Assembly (NCBI GenBank): GCA_035048485.1
Contig: CM068590.1
Span: 3,332,593-3,396,592 of the forward strand
Source: Pteria penguin
Taxonomy: Eukaryota; Mollusca; Bivalvia; Pterioida; Pteriidae
Reading direction: 5' to 3'
Length of the DNA stretch: 64,000 nt
Made by a program: the position numbers and the translations under genes. Positions 20,401 to 31,965 of this stretch are shown here, one piece after another (position 1 is the stretch's first letter; every line of letters starts with the position of its first letter). The notes under the pieces were generated by a model that searched no databases, was not told the origin of the DNA, and saw only the letters and a program-made list of their open reading frames with translations.

Positions 20401-23400
20401 TTCTTCATCCGTTTTTTTTTTTGTGACAGCTCAGAAATCACTCATTATTAAAGATATTACTATTCTGTTTTCAGTGCTCGATTCGAAATTAAATTTTCAA
20501 GATTTGATTTTTTTAATTTTCTAAATTACCGCTTATAAGCGCGCAGCGCCACCTACGACGCCAAAATTTTGAATCGCTATATCTTCCTTATTATTTGTCC
20601 GATTGGAATGAAATTTTCAGCATTCGATTCAGAAAAGGAGATGCAAGATTTTATGTCACTGCGTCAATTTCGTAGCTCTACCCCGAAAAAGTTGACCTTG
20701 ACCCGATTGTTTTCATTTCAAAAAAAATATTTCAATCTTAGATTTTAGACAATAGGATGAAAGATTTTAATGGTCTGATTTGGAATATGAAAAATTTTTG
20801 AAATCGGACCATAAATAAAGTCACAATGAGCGTGGGAAAATTCGCTATGACGTCATCAAAGCTAATTAAATATTCATACGTTAATATCTCTCTTATTAAA
20901 TGAGATATCGGCATGAAATTTTATATCTAAACATGTTTCCACATTCTTAATCTACCTCTAGAATGAAAATGGCATGCTGCCAATATTTTTGAAATTATTG
21001 AAAATTTTCGAATCAAATCTTTGGCAAGGTCTAGCGACTTTATTTGCAGTCGGATTTTGATCGGGTTTCTTCCATTCGATAGAGCGTTCAAATACCTACC
21101 AGCAAAGTGTTCTCAGATTTTCGCTAACTCTTACGGTTCTCGAGTTATTTGCGTTTGAACACGACAACCCCCTTTAAAGTGATGTTTGTGACGTCATCAA
21201 CACTCATTAATTATTCATGAAATGTTTTCGCCTATAGCTCGCTTATTGAGGAAGATAGAGGTGTGAAATTTGGTAGCATGATAGAGATTGAGAATATCTA
21301 CCGACTGACAAGAGGAATTTGGCATGGAGCCAAATTCCTGAAAATGACGTCATACTTTGTAAATGACGTCATATCTCCCTTATTTTTCATCGGATCGAGG
21401 CGGGGACGGTTGGAATCGATTCTGCGTGAAAAAGTAAAATGGTAAATAGCAGCAACAGAATTTCGATATCTCTTACCGTTTTCGAGATATTTGCGGTCAA
21501 AGTTCAGTGTTTGGCCTTTCCTGAAAATACAATTTAAAACTTCAGGTACCTGTGTCTCGCTTATTGATAAAGCTAGAGGTATGAAATTTGGTAGCATAAA
21601 AGAGAATGCAAATATCTACCGACTGACAAAAGGGAATTGGCAAGGTGCCAAATTCCTGAAAATGACGTCATACTTTTCTAAATGACGTCATAACTCCCTT
21701 ATTTTTCATCGTATCGAATCGGGGATTGTTGCAATCGATTCTGCGTGAAAAAGTAGTTAAAGGCCAAAGGTCTGGTCTCAGATTTTCGATATCTCTTACC
21801 GTTTTCGAGATATTTGCGGTCAAAGTTCAGTGTTTGGCCTTTCCTGAAAATACAATTTAAAACTTCAGGTACCTGTGTCTCGCTTATTGATAAAGCTAGA
21901 GGTATGAAATTTGGTAGCATAAAAGAGAATGCAAATATCTACCGACTGACAAAAGGGAATTGGCATGGTACCAAATTCCTGAAAATGACGTCATACTTTG
22001 TAAATGACGTCATATCTCCCTTATTTTTCATCGGATCGAGGCGGGGACGGTTGGAATCGATTCTGCGTGAAAAAGTAAAATGGTAAATACTAGCAACAGA
22101 ATTTCGATATCTCTTACCGTTTTCGAGATATTTGCGGTCAAAGTTCAGTGTTTGGCCTTTCCTGAAAATACAATTTAAAATTTCAGGTACCTGTGTCTCG
22201 CTTATTGATAAAGCTAGAGGTATGAAATTTGGTAGCATAAAAGAAAATGCAAATATCTACCGACTGACAAAAGGGAATTGGCATGGTACCAAATTCCTGA
22301 AAATGACGTCATACTTTGTAAATGACGTCATAACTCCATTAATTTTCATCTTATCGAATCGGGGATTGTTGCAATCGATTCTGCGCGAAAATTTATATGC
22401 ATAACATTGCCATCAAATTTTCGTTAACTCTTACCGTTTTCGAGTTATTTAGGTTTAAACACGACAACCCCCTTTAAAGTGATGCTTTCAACGTCACATA
22501 AAGTTCATTAATGTTTAATGAAATGGTTTCAGCTAAAGCTCGCTTATTAAAGAAGGTAGAGATGTGAAAATTGGTAGCATGATAGGGAATGAGGGTATCT
22601 ACCGACTCTTTACTTTGAAATTTCATCTTTCGGCTATTCATTCTCACAGACACATACTCCCGTTTAATGAAAAAATTTTTCGAAATATACGACGTTTTAA
22701 GAGAATTACGTAAGATTTAATATTTTTCGATTTTCGCGTATGTAGCTTTTAGTTTTAATGGTAGATCTCTCAAATTTTCACTGTTATGTTCTCTAGGTTC
22801 ATATCTTTAGAACTTTCATCGGCCGATATTATCTATCTCTTTTAGTTTGGCCTCTATTTCAATTTAAAGTTTTTTAAAAATTACGTAATGTTCAAAACTG
22901 TCTTATTTTTAGTCTTTTAGTTTCCAAAACATTACGAAACGATTTTCCGTAACGATTTTACTATGAAACATGTTTCCCGGTATTTGAAAGTGAGCAATTT
23001 AAAGATTTTTTTTATAAAAATATCTTACTTGCGTAACTTTCAAGTATTTTTTATTCGTCGTATGAACAAATTATAAAAACAAGAGTTTGAGAAAGCATTT
23101 TGATTTCGATTTCTTAAACAAAAATCAAATTTTGGGCACTCTACTGATGAACAACGCAATAAACATATCTTCAGAAGCGCGGTCAATTTGCCTTGCTTAA
23201 TACCTTGCACGACACCGCTGTGATATAGGACTTCTTCCATGGACAAGGCGCAGTAACTCGCGATTAATTCAATCGCGATTTAAAGTGCTTTCTATAAAAT
23301 AGAGTTTGAGAAAGTATTATGCATTCGAATTCTTAAACAAAAAAAAAAACCAAAAAATAAAAAAACCAACCCCCCCCCCCAAAAAAAAACCAAAAAAAAA

Positions 23401-24165
23401 AAAAAAAAAAGAAAAAAAAAGCAAATTTACATTCTACGAGCTACTGCTGAACAAGGCTATAAAGAAATCTTCTCCGAGCGTCGGCATTACACATTAGAGA
23501 AGCGCGGTGAATTTGCCTTGCTTAATACCTCGCACTGCGCCGCTGTTATACAGGACTTCAAACGTGTGTGAATTAATCGCCAGTTACAGTGCTTTACCTG
23601 TGGAATACGAGACATTGTCAAGTCTTTCTTTTGTATATTGGGGAAAGCGGCATTACTAAAGGCCATCGCGAGGAGAATTGTTTATTCCAGCAGAGTGGCG
23701 ATTCAAGGTCAAACATCTGTACACGCGAAATAACTTGCGTAAGTTCATCGCGAGGAGAATTGTTTATTCCAGCAGAGAAGCGATTCAAGGTCAAACATCT
23801 GTACACGCGAAATACCTTGCGTAAGTTAATAAATAAACAACATAAAGCGGGCAGTAAGGACTGAAGATCTAGGTTACACGTGCAGATTGTACTAAGTGTG
23901 ATTGTCCTACATGTTTCTTGTTTCAAATATATGGTCAAGAGTAGTCGATATTGTGCGATGTAGGCTTCAGTATAATGTGTATAATGTAAGTCGCCGTTAC
24001 CTACAATTTCTGCAAGTAGATTGCGCAATGTGGATACCATCACTAAAGATCAGATATCTGGATCGTGAAAAAGAATTTTGTATTAGAGTAGGAGATCTCA
24101 GCTTCGCTGCTTCGACTTTAACTTGTGAAACCTACTCGTTGCTTTAGCAACGAGCTCGTTTCTAG
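20401..24165 (+). mobile_element. non-autonomous Helitron-like element, copy 2 in tandem
   Basis: It repeats copy 1 at a fixed offset of 3777-3780 bases, with only scattered substitutions and small differences in A and C runs. It begins TTCTTCATCCG 15 bases after the CTAG of copy 1 and ends in the same hairpin plus CTAG at 24162-24165. It lacks the upstream AGGTTTCACAAG hairpins of copy 1. A head-to-tail tandem fits rolling-circle transposition that ran past the terminator, or a later segmental duplication. Confidence 0.72.
21182..22617. repeat. about 320-bp tandem satellite inside Helitron copy 2
   Basis: Same unit order as 17405-18840. A few variants have moved between units, for example AAAATTTCAGG and AAAACTTCAGG in the 2nd and 3rd main units, which suggests exchange between units or copies. 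Confidence 0.9.
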
Positions 24166-24167
24166 TT

Positions 24168-24430
24168 ATTATTATTGTTCTTCTTCTTATTATTATTATC
24201 ATTATTATTGTTGTTGTTGTTGTTGTTATTATTATTATTATCATTGTTCTTGTTATTATTATTATTATTGTTATTATTATTATTATTGTTGATGTTGTTG
24301 TTGTAATTATTATTATTATCATTATCATTGTTGTTGTTGTTATTATAGATATTATTATTATCATTGCTGTTGTTGTTGTTGTTATCATTGTTGTTGTTAT
24401 TATTATAATCATTATTATTACTTTTATTAT
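24168..24430. repeat. (TTA)n / (TTG)n microsatellite
   Basis: A long mixed TTA, TTG and TCA run after the Helitron end. It creates an Ile/Thr-only minus frame that is not a gene. Confidence 0.95.
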
Positions 24431-24710
24431 TATTATGATATTATTTATATATTTATTTATTTATTCATTCATTTATTTACTCAAGTCTAATGGCTTCTGG
24501 GCTTCGCTGAATATTATCAACATGCTTTACACGTACTGATGTACGATTCGTACGATTCTTAGAAGGAAATTAAAATAAGGGAAAAAGAGGAACACAAACG
24601 AATGGATATTGAAGGAAGGACAGACGGGCGGATGAATGAATGGTTAGACAGACAGAGAAGATGAGTGGAGGAAAACAGAGAGAGACAGAGACAGGCAGAA
24701 AGACGTAACA

Positions 24711-24938
24711 TTAGTAAACAAAAATTATTACAATACAAATGCACTTCTCTTGATAAAACAAATGGTCAGTGAACTTTACACCATGAAATCCGATGCACGA
24801 TTGGACGTTCTTCAATACAGAGTGCAAACCGATAGTAAATCTTGATGCACGGAAACAGCCGCCCCATCCATTGTAGGAGCCGTGATTGGATGCAGTGAAG
24901 CAAGAGTCTAGTCTTGTATCGTATGTCCAAAAATAGGT
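24711..24938 (-). CDS. possible cysteine-rich exon, unknown protein
   Basis: On the minus strand CTTTACTCTGTGTCCAG is a good acceptor. It is followed by 75 open codons and TAA at 24711-24713. The peptide includes TYFWTYDTRLDSCFTASNHG, then YNGWGGCFRAS and later CIGFHGVKF, with six cysteines and many aromatic residues. This resembles a secreted or extracellular domain, but I do not recognise the family. It could end here as a last exon, or leave through a weak GT before the stop. No partner exons were found. Confidence 0.35.
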   Translation of the reverse strand, partial: TYFWTYDTRLDSCFTASNHGSYNGWGGCFRASRFTIGLHSVLKNVQSCIGFHGVKFTDHLFYQEKCICIVIIFVY

Positions 24939-24974
24939 CTGGACACAGAGTAAAGTGTTAAAGTGCATAGTATT

Positions 24975-25321
24975 GGCAGGCGTTTTGAAAATTCAGCAAT
25001 ATTTCTAAGAATAAGTTTATAAGTGTGTACTTTTGTTTACTGACTAAATATCAGCCCCCTCTAATGGCGCCTCTTGCGATAAAATTGGTTAACATATTAA
25101 GATCTGTTATTCGGAATTATATATGATTTTAGACAGGATTCTTTAGAATCTGGAAACAATTCTACTTATAAAGTCATCAACAAGGATTTAAATACGATAT
25201 TTCTTGCGACAAATCTCTTAAATATCAAAAGCAGACGAATTTGTTTGGATAATTCTTAGAAATTTCTTGCCTCACTGCAGGTATTTTCTCAAAGAATGAT
25301 ACGTAATTTCTTTTACGTAAA
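24975..25321. other. anonymous AT-rich spacer
   Basis: Nothing recognised. Confidence 0.5.
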
Positions 25322-25715
25322 AATCAACCTGTATGAAGAGACCACCTGCCTTCAGTGACCACTTTTCACCTCTACTTTGTTTCTCACTGCTAATTGTTTG
25401 TAAAAAAATAAACCTGTATGAAAATACCACCTGTCTTCAGTGACCACTTTTCACCTCCACTTTGTTTCTCACTACTAACTGTCTGTAAAAAAAACCTGTA
25501 TGAAGAGACCAACTGCCTTAAGTGACCACTTTTCGTCTTCACTTTGTTCCTCATTCTTAACTGTCTGCAAAAAAATCAACCTCTATGAAGAGGCTACCTG
25601 CATTCATTGACCACTTTTCACCTCCACTTTGTTCCTCACTAATAATCGTTTGTAAAAAATCAACCTGTATGAACAGACCACCTGCATTAAGTGACCTTTG
25701 ATGGTCTCTTAAAAC
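25322..25715. repeat. 84-bp minisatellite, about 4.5 copies
   Basis: CCTGTATGAAGAGACCACCT and GACCACTTTTCACCTCC recur every 83-84 bases. Confidence 0.92.
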
Positions 25716-27660
25716 AAGTTTGACTATAAATCAATCAATCAATAAAAGTATATAAATAAATAAATAATACCATGTTAAAAAATCAGTAAACAAAGAACGA
25801 AGAAATGAAATACTGTTTCATTCAATGACTTCCACTATCTTACTTCTTAATTACCATTAAGGTACACTGGTTCCGTTGCAACCACTGAAGTTATTGCATT
25901 TGGTATGTGGCTTTGTATCAATGAGTTACAGATCAAGTTCGAGTCTGGTCATGACTGACAAATGTTTGGAAGAGTTACGGTCCTTGGAATTAGTAAATTT
26001 ATGGTAACTGGTTGGGGACATGTATTGCTTCAACAATATCTAATTATTTAATGTATATGCAGTGTATTTCAAAATTTTAATTGAGATGTTATAAGCTTGC
26101 TGATAAACGTGGATATGCGAATTTCTTTTCAAAAATACAGTTTATATTCCTTGTGTAATTTACAAGACATTGAATCCAAATTAGTACAACGACTTTGAAA
26201 CTGAAAGTTGAGTGCAGGTCTACGAAAAGAGCACGCTTCTAATTCAGTCATTACGTACCGACATAAACCTGGTCTTTTCGTTACACAGAGTTACTTCCCA
26301 TTTTGGGATGGTATCTGACATCAAGTTATTGTTACGTCATCAAATTCTATGGAAACCAGTATAAACTCAAGGAAATGATGGTTCAAAAATTATGTTTCCA
26401 TACGAAAATAGGCAGGGATAAACTTTGAGTCACGTGGTTTTTTTTTCAAAAGAATATGCATGATTTGCACTTGACGTGATACGCAGCTCATGAAAAAAAT
26501 GGGCTGAATTTCTCAGAACTGGAGTCCATATGTAACGATTATCACAAATTTTTCCTGATGCAATTTTCAGTTTTACAAAGACATGTAACAAAACAGTTTA
26601 AAATCTATACACCCAATGTTGAATGACCTACATTTTTACCGCCTTTGACGATTATACTTAATAAATGTGTGACATAATTGAGCAATTTATTTTACAGAAG
26701 TCGTTGAGTGTGTAATGCGAAAGTAGGCACATCCGGTGAAAATTGAAACCGATGCTATCATCAAGCAAACGCTTACTTTTTATAGTATTAACATTTTGTT
26801 CGCTGTTATATTTCAATTTATGAGAACAATCAGAATATTTTGCAGTCATTACCAGAATTCTCGGATTTCATGACGTTCGCAGGTATATCTATTTCATAGA
26901 TACTATGGAATATTCCTGGCTTTTCAATTCATTTCATCCGAATTAACTTAATTTGTTATCATTACTGCTTTTTATCATCAGGCATTATTTGAAATGAAGA
27001 CCGAGTTACTTCGAAAAGGTCGATGGAACGAGGACGAGAAATATATATAATATAATGAAATATTAAATTATATCAAACCCAGGGGAAAACAGAGATAAAA
27101 CCTCTTGGATAAAAACTCTGAAACTGGGAAAGATACATTATCCATTATTATCCGTGACTGAAAATAAATTCATATCAAATTTACACAAAAACATAAAATG
27201 AAAATACACTGACCATATATTTATATCATATAAATTTCATACATCATTTGATTAATCCTCGAAATATTATGTTCAAATATAATCGAATTATCATAGTCTT
27301 AAATAATAATTTTACATTTTAAGCTTGTGTTATATTCGCAAGGTGGCTAGAGAATGACCACATTAAATACCTTTAAAGTGACCACTGTATTTCCTTACAT
27401 CTCATTGGCTAATGCCAATGGCAAGATACATACATTCGGAACTTCAGAACATTAATACAAATTTTCCCCGCTATACTACGAAACGCGGGAAAATATTATT
27501 GTAACTAGTGTGTATTGAACTCCTGAATGTGTGGCATATACAGCAATAGGCAGTCAACGAAAGGAAGGTTATTTTCGCCGGGACGGTTTCTTATCCAGCT
27601 GCCTACATGAACATCTCGTCTTACAGACGTTATAATGACAAGTCGTAAAAACGACGATAT
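25716..27660. other. anonymous AT-rich intergenic sequence
   Basis: No exon is supported. A half copy of the GGAGTTACTTCCCATT-type MITE lies at 26281-26412; otherwise nothing is recognised. Confidence 0.5.
26281..26412. mobile_element. half copy of a TTACACAGAGTTACTTCCCA MITE
   Basis: One terminal repeat (TTACACAGAGTTACTTCCCA) and GGTATCTGACATCAAG are shared with 38389-38577. The opposite end is missing. Confidence 0.6.
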
Positions 27661-27778
27661 GACATAAGTGTGTGTGTGTATATATATATAAAGCAAACAA
27701 ACAAAAAAACCCCAAAAAAAACAAAAAAAAAAAAACAAACAAAAAGAAAAAAACAAAAACAAAAAACAAAAAAAATTG
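27661..27778. repeat. (GT)n(AT)n and A-rich simple sequence
   Basis: A short GT/TA run is followed by about 70 bases of A runs broken by single C or G. Lys/Asn and Phe frames here are artefacts. Confidence 0.9.
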
Positions 27779-28260
27779 CAGCAATGATCTACTTCCAAGA
27801 TTGTCGGATCGGCAAATGTCGATAATTAAGGTTATAACCTATATAACATTAAACATTGGTGAATGATTTAACTTAAAGACACAAAATTAATGATTAGCTT
27901 CTATTCATGTAAAGTATATCAGAGTTTTTGTTCAGGCAGACTGGCTCGATAAATTTTAAGACTAGCTGCCAGAAGTATTCTATCGACACTCGCTCGTCTA
28001 TTGTCCATTTCTCATTGTGGTCGATGCCTTTTTCATATCAGTTTCATCTGGCATTAAATGCCCGACATGCAGTGTTTTGCCGCTCAAATTTGCGCTATTT
28101 TATTGTGACGTAACAATTCAAGCATTAACGTCATAATGAAAATTCTGGCAAGACGTAATTTGTAGGGCATGAGGCCCCATATATCATGTAAATATGAAAT
28201 TCGTCGTAAAGTCGCAAAAAGGTCTTATATCGCACCTTAACCAATTAACCAAATTCATTC

Positions 28261-28606
28261 GGTATCATAGATATCGCCCTATGACTTGATGGTCGATATC
28301 ATAGATATCGCCCTATGACTTTAATGGTCAGTATCATAGATATTGCCCTATGACTTGATGGTCGGTATCATAGATACCGCCCTATGACTTGATGGTCGGT
28401 ATCATAGATATCGAACAATGACTTGATGGTCGATGTCATAAATATCGTATTATGACTTGATGGCCGGTATCATAGATATCGAACTATGACTTGATGGTCA
28501 GTATCATAGATATCGCCCCATGACTTGACGGCCGGTATCATAGATATCACCCTATACCTTGATGGTCAGTATCATAAATATAACCCTATGACTTGATGGT
28601 CCATTT
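28261..28606. repeat. 34-bp minisatellite, about 10 copies
   Basis: The unit is GGTATCATAGATATCGCCCT followed by ATGACTTGATGGTC. Most units contain a GATATC palindrome. Confidence 0.95.
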
Positions 28607-28735
28607 GGGTCATGGTGAGGGGTGAAGTGTCTGATCCAGTCTGACTTATGGTGAAGTCGGTCTTTATTTATATTATTTTTTCATTTAATTTTTCTTTTTT
28701 TCTTTACTAATTTTTCCTTTTTTTTCTCTCTCTGT

Positions 28736-28736
28736 C

Positions 28737-28806
<70 letters not shown>

Positions 28807-28815
28807 TTATTTAAT
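28736..28815. repeat. (ATCT)n microsatellite
   Basis: About 17 pure ATCT units, followed by T-rich sequence to about 28870. Confidence 0.95.
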
Positions 28816-29639
28816 TATTTTTATTTATTTATTTGCGATTTAGTTTTATTTATTTTTTTTTTTTAGTATTTATTGCTTATTCATTAAACTTTGTGTAGCA
28901 GAGTGGGATTTTTTTTCAATTTGCAATTCTGTGCATAATATGAAATAGAACACATTGTTATTATAATGATAAAAGGTTGGGGGGGGGGGGGTTGCATTAT
29001 TGTAACTATATGTGGATAACCCTTCTTTTGATAGACAGCAACTCAAATATATCACAATCTCTGTTTTCCGTAATCACTTCCAAGAATTTAGCAACACAAG
29101 TATTAAATATAAAAATTTGAAAAAAAACATTAGTTTTTATGACATACAAAATAGTTTACAAAAGGACTTAATAACTCAGGTGCGTAGGAAGCATTACTAA
29201 AATAAAACAAAAAAAAGGGGGGGCAAAACTGGAATTTTGTTGTTTTTCGAAATGTTATAAAACAGTCCATGATCAGCGGAAAAGTAGGGGGACTATGACC
29301 CAGTTCCTACACCGGAGGTTTTAGCTGCATAAATAGTGTCACCATAAACTCCAGAAATGGAAAGGCCATGTTTTTCTACAAAATATATTCACTGTGCGAA
29401 ATATTAGCGCTTTTCAGTTTCAAATCAAAATTTCATTTGTGGAATACATAACGGAAATTGATTACAGAGAGATTTTAAGCATTAGAGTAATTATTTCTTA
29501 CATGAGGGATTGCCTCCAACCTATTTTTCATGTGTTAGCTCCCCTCTCCCTCCCCTGCTCCCGCTTTTTACGCCTATTATAAGTTGTAAAATTCATTTTC
29601 AAAATAAATTCAAGAAAATAATTTATACATCATACCGCC

Positions 29640-29704
<65 letters not shown>

Positions 29705-29716
29705 TTTTATTATTTC
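29640..29716. repeat. (TTA)n(TTTA)n microsatellite
   Basis: A pure TTA run changes to TTTA. Confidence 0.95.
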
Positions 29717-29807
29717 TTCTAATCAATTACGACCACATTTTATTTCGAATGCTTGAAAGTGTATGTAAGAAAAGTGGGACATCAGAGAGAGAGAAATATC
29801 ACATCTC

Positions 29808-31480
29808 GTTGATTAGTAGTATGTGTAAAGTACTGACTAAATGTAAAGTACCGATGTTGATTAGTAGTATATGTAAAGTACTGACGTCGTTTATTAGTAT
29901 ATGTAAAGTACTGACGTAGATTAGTAGTATATGTAAAGTACTGACGTTGATTAGTAGTATATGTATAGTACTGACGTCGATTATTAGTATATGTAAAGTA
30001 ATGACGTTGATTAGTAGTATATGTAAAGTACTGATGTTGATTAGTAGTATATGTAAAGTACTGACGTAGTTTAGTAGTATATGTAAAGTACTGACGTTGG
30101 TTATTAGTATATGTAAAGTACTGACGTAGATTAGTAGTATATGTAAAGTACTGACGTCGATTAGTAGTATATGTAAAGTACTGACGTTGATTAGTAGTAT
30201 ATGTAAAGTTGGTTGGTTGATTGGTGTTTTACGTCGCTTTCAACAATTTTTCAGTTATATCGCGACATGGAAGCAGGAGGTTACCAACCTCTTAAACATA
30301 GTGGCGCAACCTGGGAATTGAACCCAGATCGTCGGCGCCGCAAGCCAAGCGTTTAACCACTACGCCACGCCTGCCCCTATATGTAAAGTACTGACGTCGA
30401 TTAGTAGTATATGTAGTATATGTAAAATACTGACGTAGATTAGTAGTATATGTAAAGTACTGACTTTGATTAGTAGTATATGTATAGTACTGACGTCGAT
30501 TATTAGTATATGTAAAGTACTGACGTAGATTAGTAGTATATGTAAAGTACTGACTTTGCTTAGTAGTATATGTAAAGTACTGACTTTGATTAGTAGTATA
30601 TGTAAAGTACTGACGTAGATTAGTAATATATGTAAAGTACTGGCGTTAGTTAGTAGTATATGTAAAGTACTGACTTTGATTAGTAGTATATGTAAAGTAC
30701 TGACGTTAGTTAGTAGTATATGTAAAGTACTGACGTCGATTATTAGTATAAAGTACTGACGTCGATTATTAGTATATGTTAAGTACTGACGTAGATTAGT
30801 AGAATATGTAAAGTACTGACAATGATTAGTAGTATATGTAAAGTACTGACGTATATTAGTAGTATATGTTAAGTACTGACGTAGATTAGTAGAATATGTA
30901 AAGTACTGACAATGATTAGTAGTATATGTAAAGTACTGACGTAGATTAGTAGTATATGTAAAGTACTGACGTTGATTAGTAGTATATGTAAAGTACTGAC
31001 TTTGATTAGTAGTATATGTAAAGTACTGACGTAGATTAGTAGTATATGTAAAGTACTGACGTAGATTAGTAGTATATGTAAAGTACTGACGTAGATTAGT
31101 AGTATATGTAAAGTACTGACGTTGATTAGTAGTATATGTAAAGTACTGACAATGATTAGTAGTATATGTAGAGTCCTGCCGTTGATTAGTAGTATATGTA
31201 AAGTACTGACTTTGATTAGTAGTATATGTATAGTACTGACGTTGATTAGTAGTATATGTAAAGTACTGACTGATTAGTAGTATATGTAAAGTACTAACGT
31301 TGGTTAGTAGTATGTGTAAAGTACTGACGTCGATTATTAGTATAAAGTACTGACGTAGATTATTAGTATATGTTAAGTACTGACGTAATTAGTGGTATAT
31401 GTAAGGTACTGACGTAGATTAGTAGTATATGTATAGTACTGACGTAGATTAGTAGTATATGTAAAGTACTGACGTTGATT
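29808..31480. repeat. 30-bp minisatellite, about 50 copies, split by a SINE
   Basis: The unit is GATTAGTAGTATATGTAAAG followed by TACTGACGTT. The last bases of the unit vary (CGTT, CGTA, CGTC, TTTG, AATG) while the core is conserved. Some units are shortened by 4-6 bases. A family A SINE interrupts the array at 30210-30377. Confidence 0.97.
30210..30377 (-). mobile_element. full-length family A SINE inserted in the 30-bp array
   Basis: The minus strand shows the head GGGGCAGGCGTGGCGTAGTG, a B box (GGGTTCAATTCCC, one change) and the ACGTAAAACACCAATCAACC tail. TATATGTAAAGT flanks it at 30198-30209 and 30378-30389. Since that is part of the array unit, it serves as a target duplication within the repeat. 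Confidence 0.92.
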
Positions 31481-31839
31481 CCTGTCGTGAGAAGTTCCTT
31501 TTACTAATCCAAAATCAGTTATAACCTACTATCGTTTTACACCATGACAGGCTGCTTCAGAGATTAGCAATAAAGAGTGTCAAACTTCAATGGGTTGAAT
31601 TAAAACTATGTTACTTAACGTTTAGGCAGGTAGACGGGGTCCCGTTATCATTTCCCTGCTTTGGAATTTTGTCATTTTTATCAATTTTTGGACTTGTAGT
31701 AAAATATAAACATGTGCCGATAAATAGGCAGACAGACGGATAGACAGACGGACGGACAGAAGTATAGATTATTTCACTCTTTAGGACAGAATCTGCTTGG
31801 CACATGACCTCATAGTTTTACCTATGTAATCATTAAATT

Positions 31840-31965
31840 TTGTTTTTGTTTTATACGCCAACGTTGTTCAACTAATAAGGTGACGGCACCTGTTTGGTGC
31901 ATCACCATACAACTTTTACCTTTGCCACAGACTAAATCAGAGCAGTGAGAAATGTTCTACGTGCC
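31840..31965 (-). mobile_element. diverged family B SINE relic
   Basis: Retains GGTGACGGCACCTGTTTGGTGCATCACCAT-like sequence and GAGCAGTGAGAAATGTTCTACGTGCC-like sequence, without the tRNA head. Confidence 0.5.

Noticed and set aside
24098..24412. 104-codon Ile/Thr frame on the minus strand
   Set aside because: Translation of a TTA/TTG microsatellite.
27505..27798. 97-codon minus frame ending HVGSWIRNRPGENNLPFVDC and beyond
   Set aside because: The N-terminal half is translated poly(A)/GT repeat. The remaining 45 codons have no clear acceptor or recognised family.
30290..30377. tRNA gene-like sequence with A and B boxes (also in the other family A and B copies)
   Set aside because: These are heads of SINEs: followed by a shared non-tRNA body and flanked by target duplications.
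29808..31480. Possible CRISPR array because of regular 30-bp repeats
   Set aside because: Units are directly adjacent with no unique spacers, and the setting is eukaryotic.
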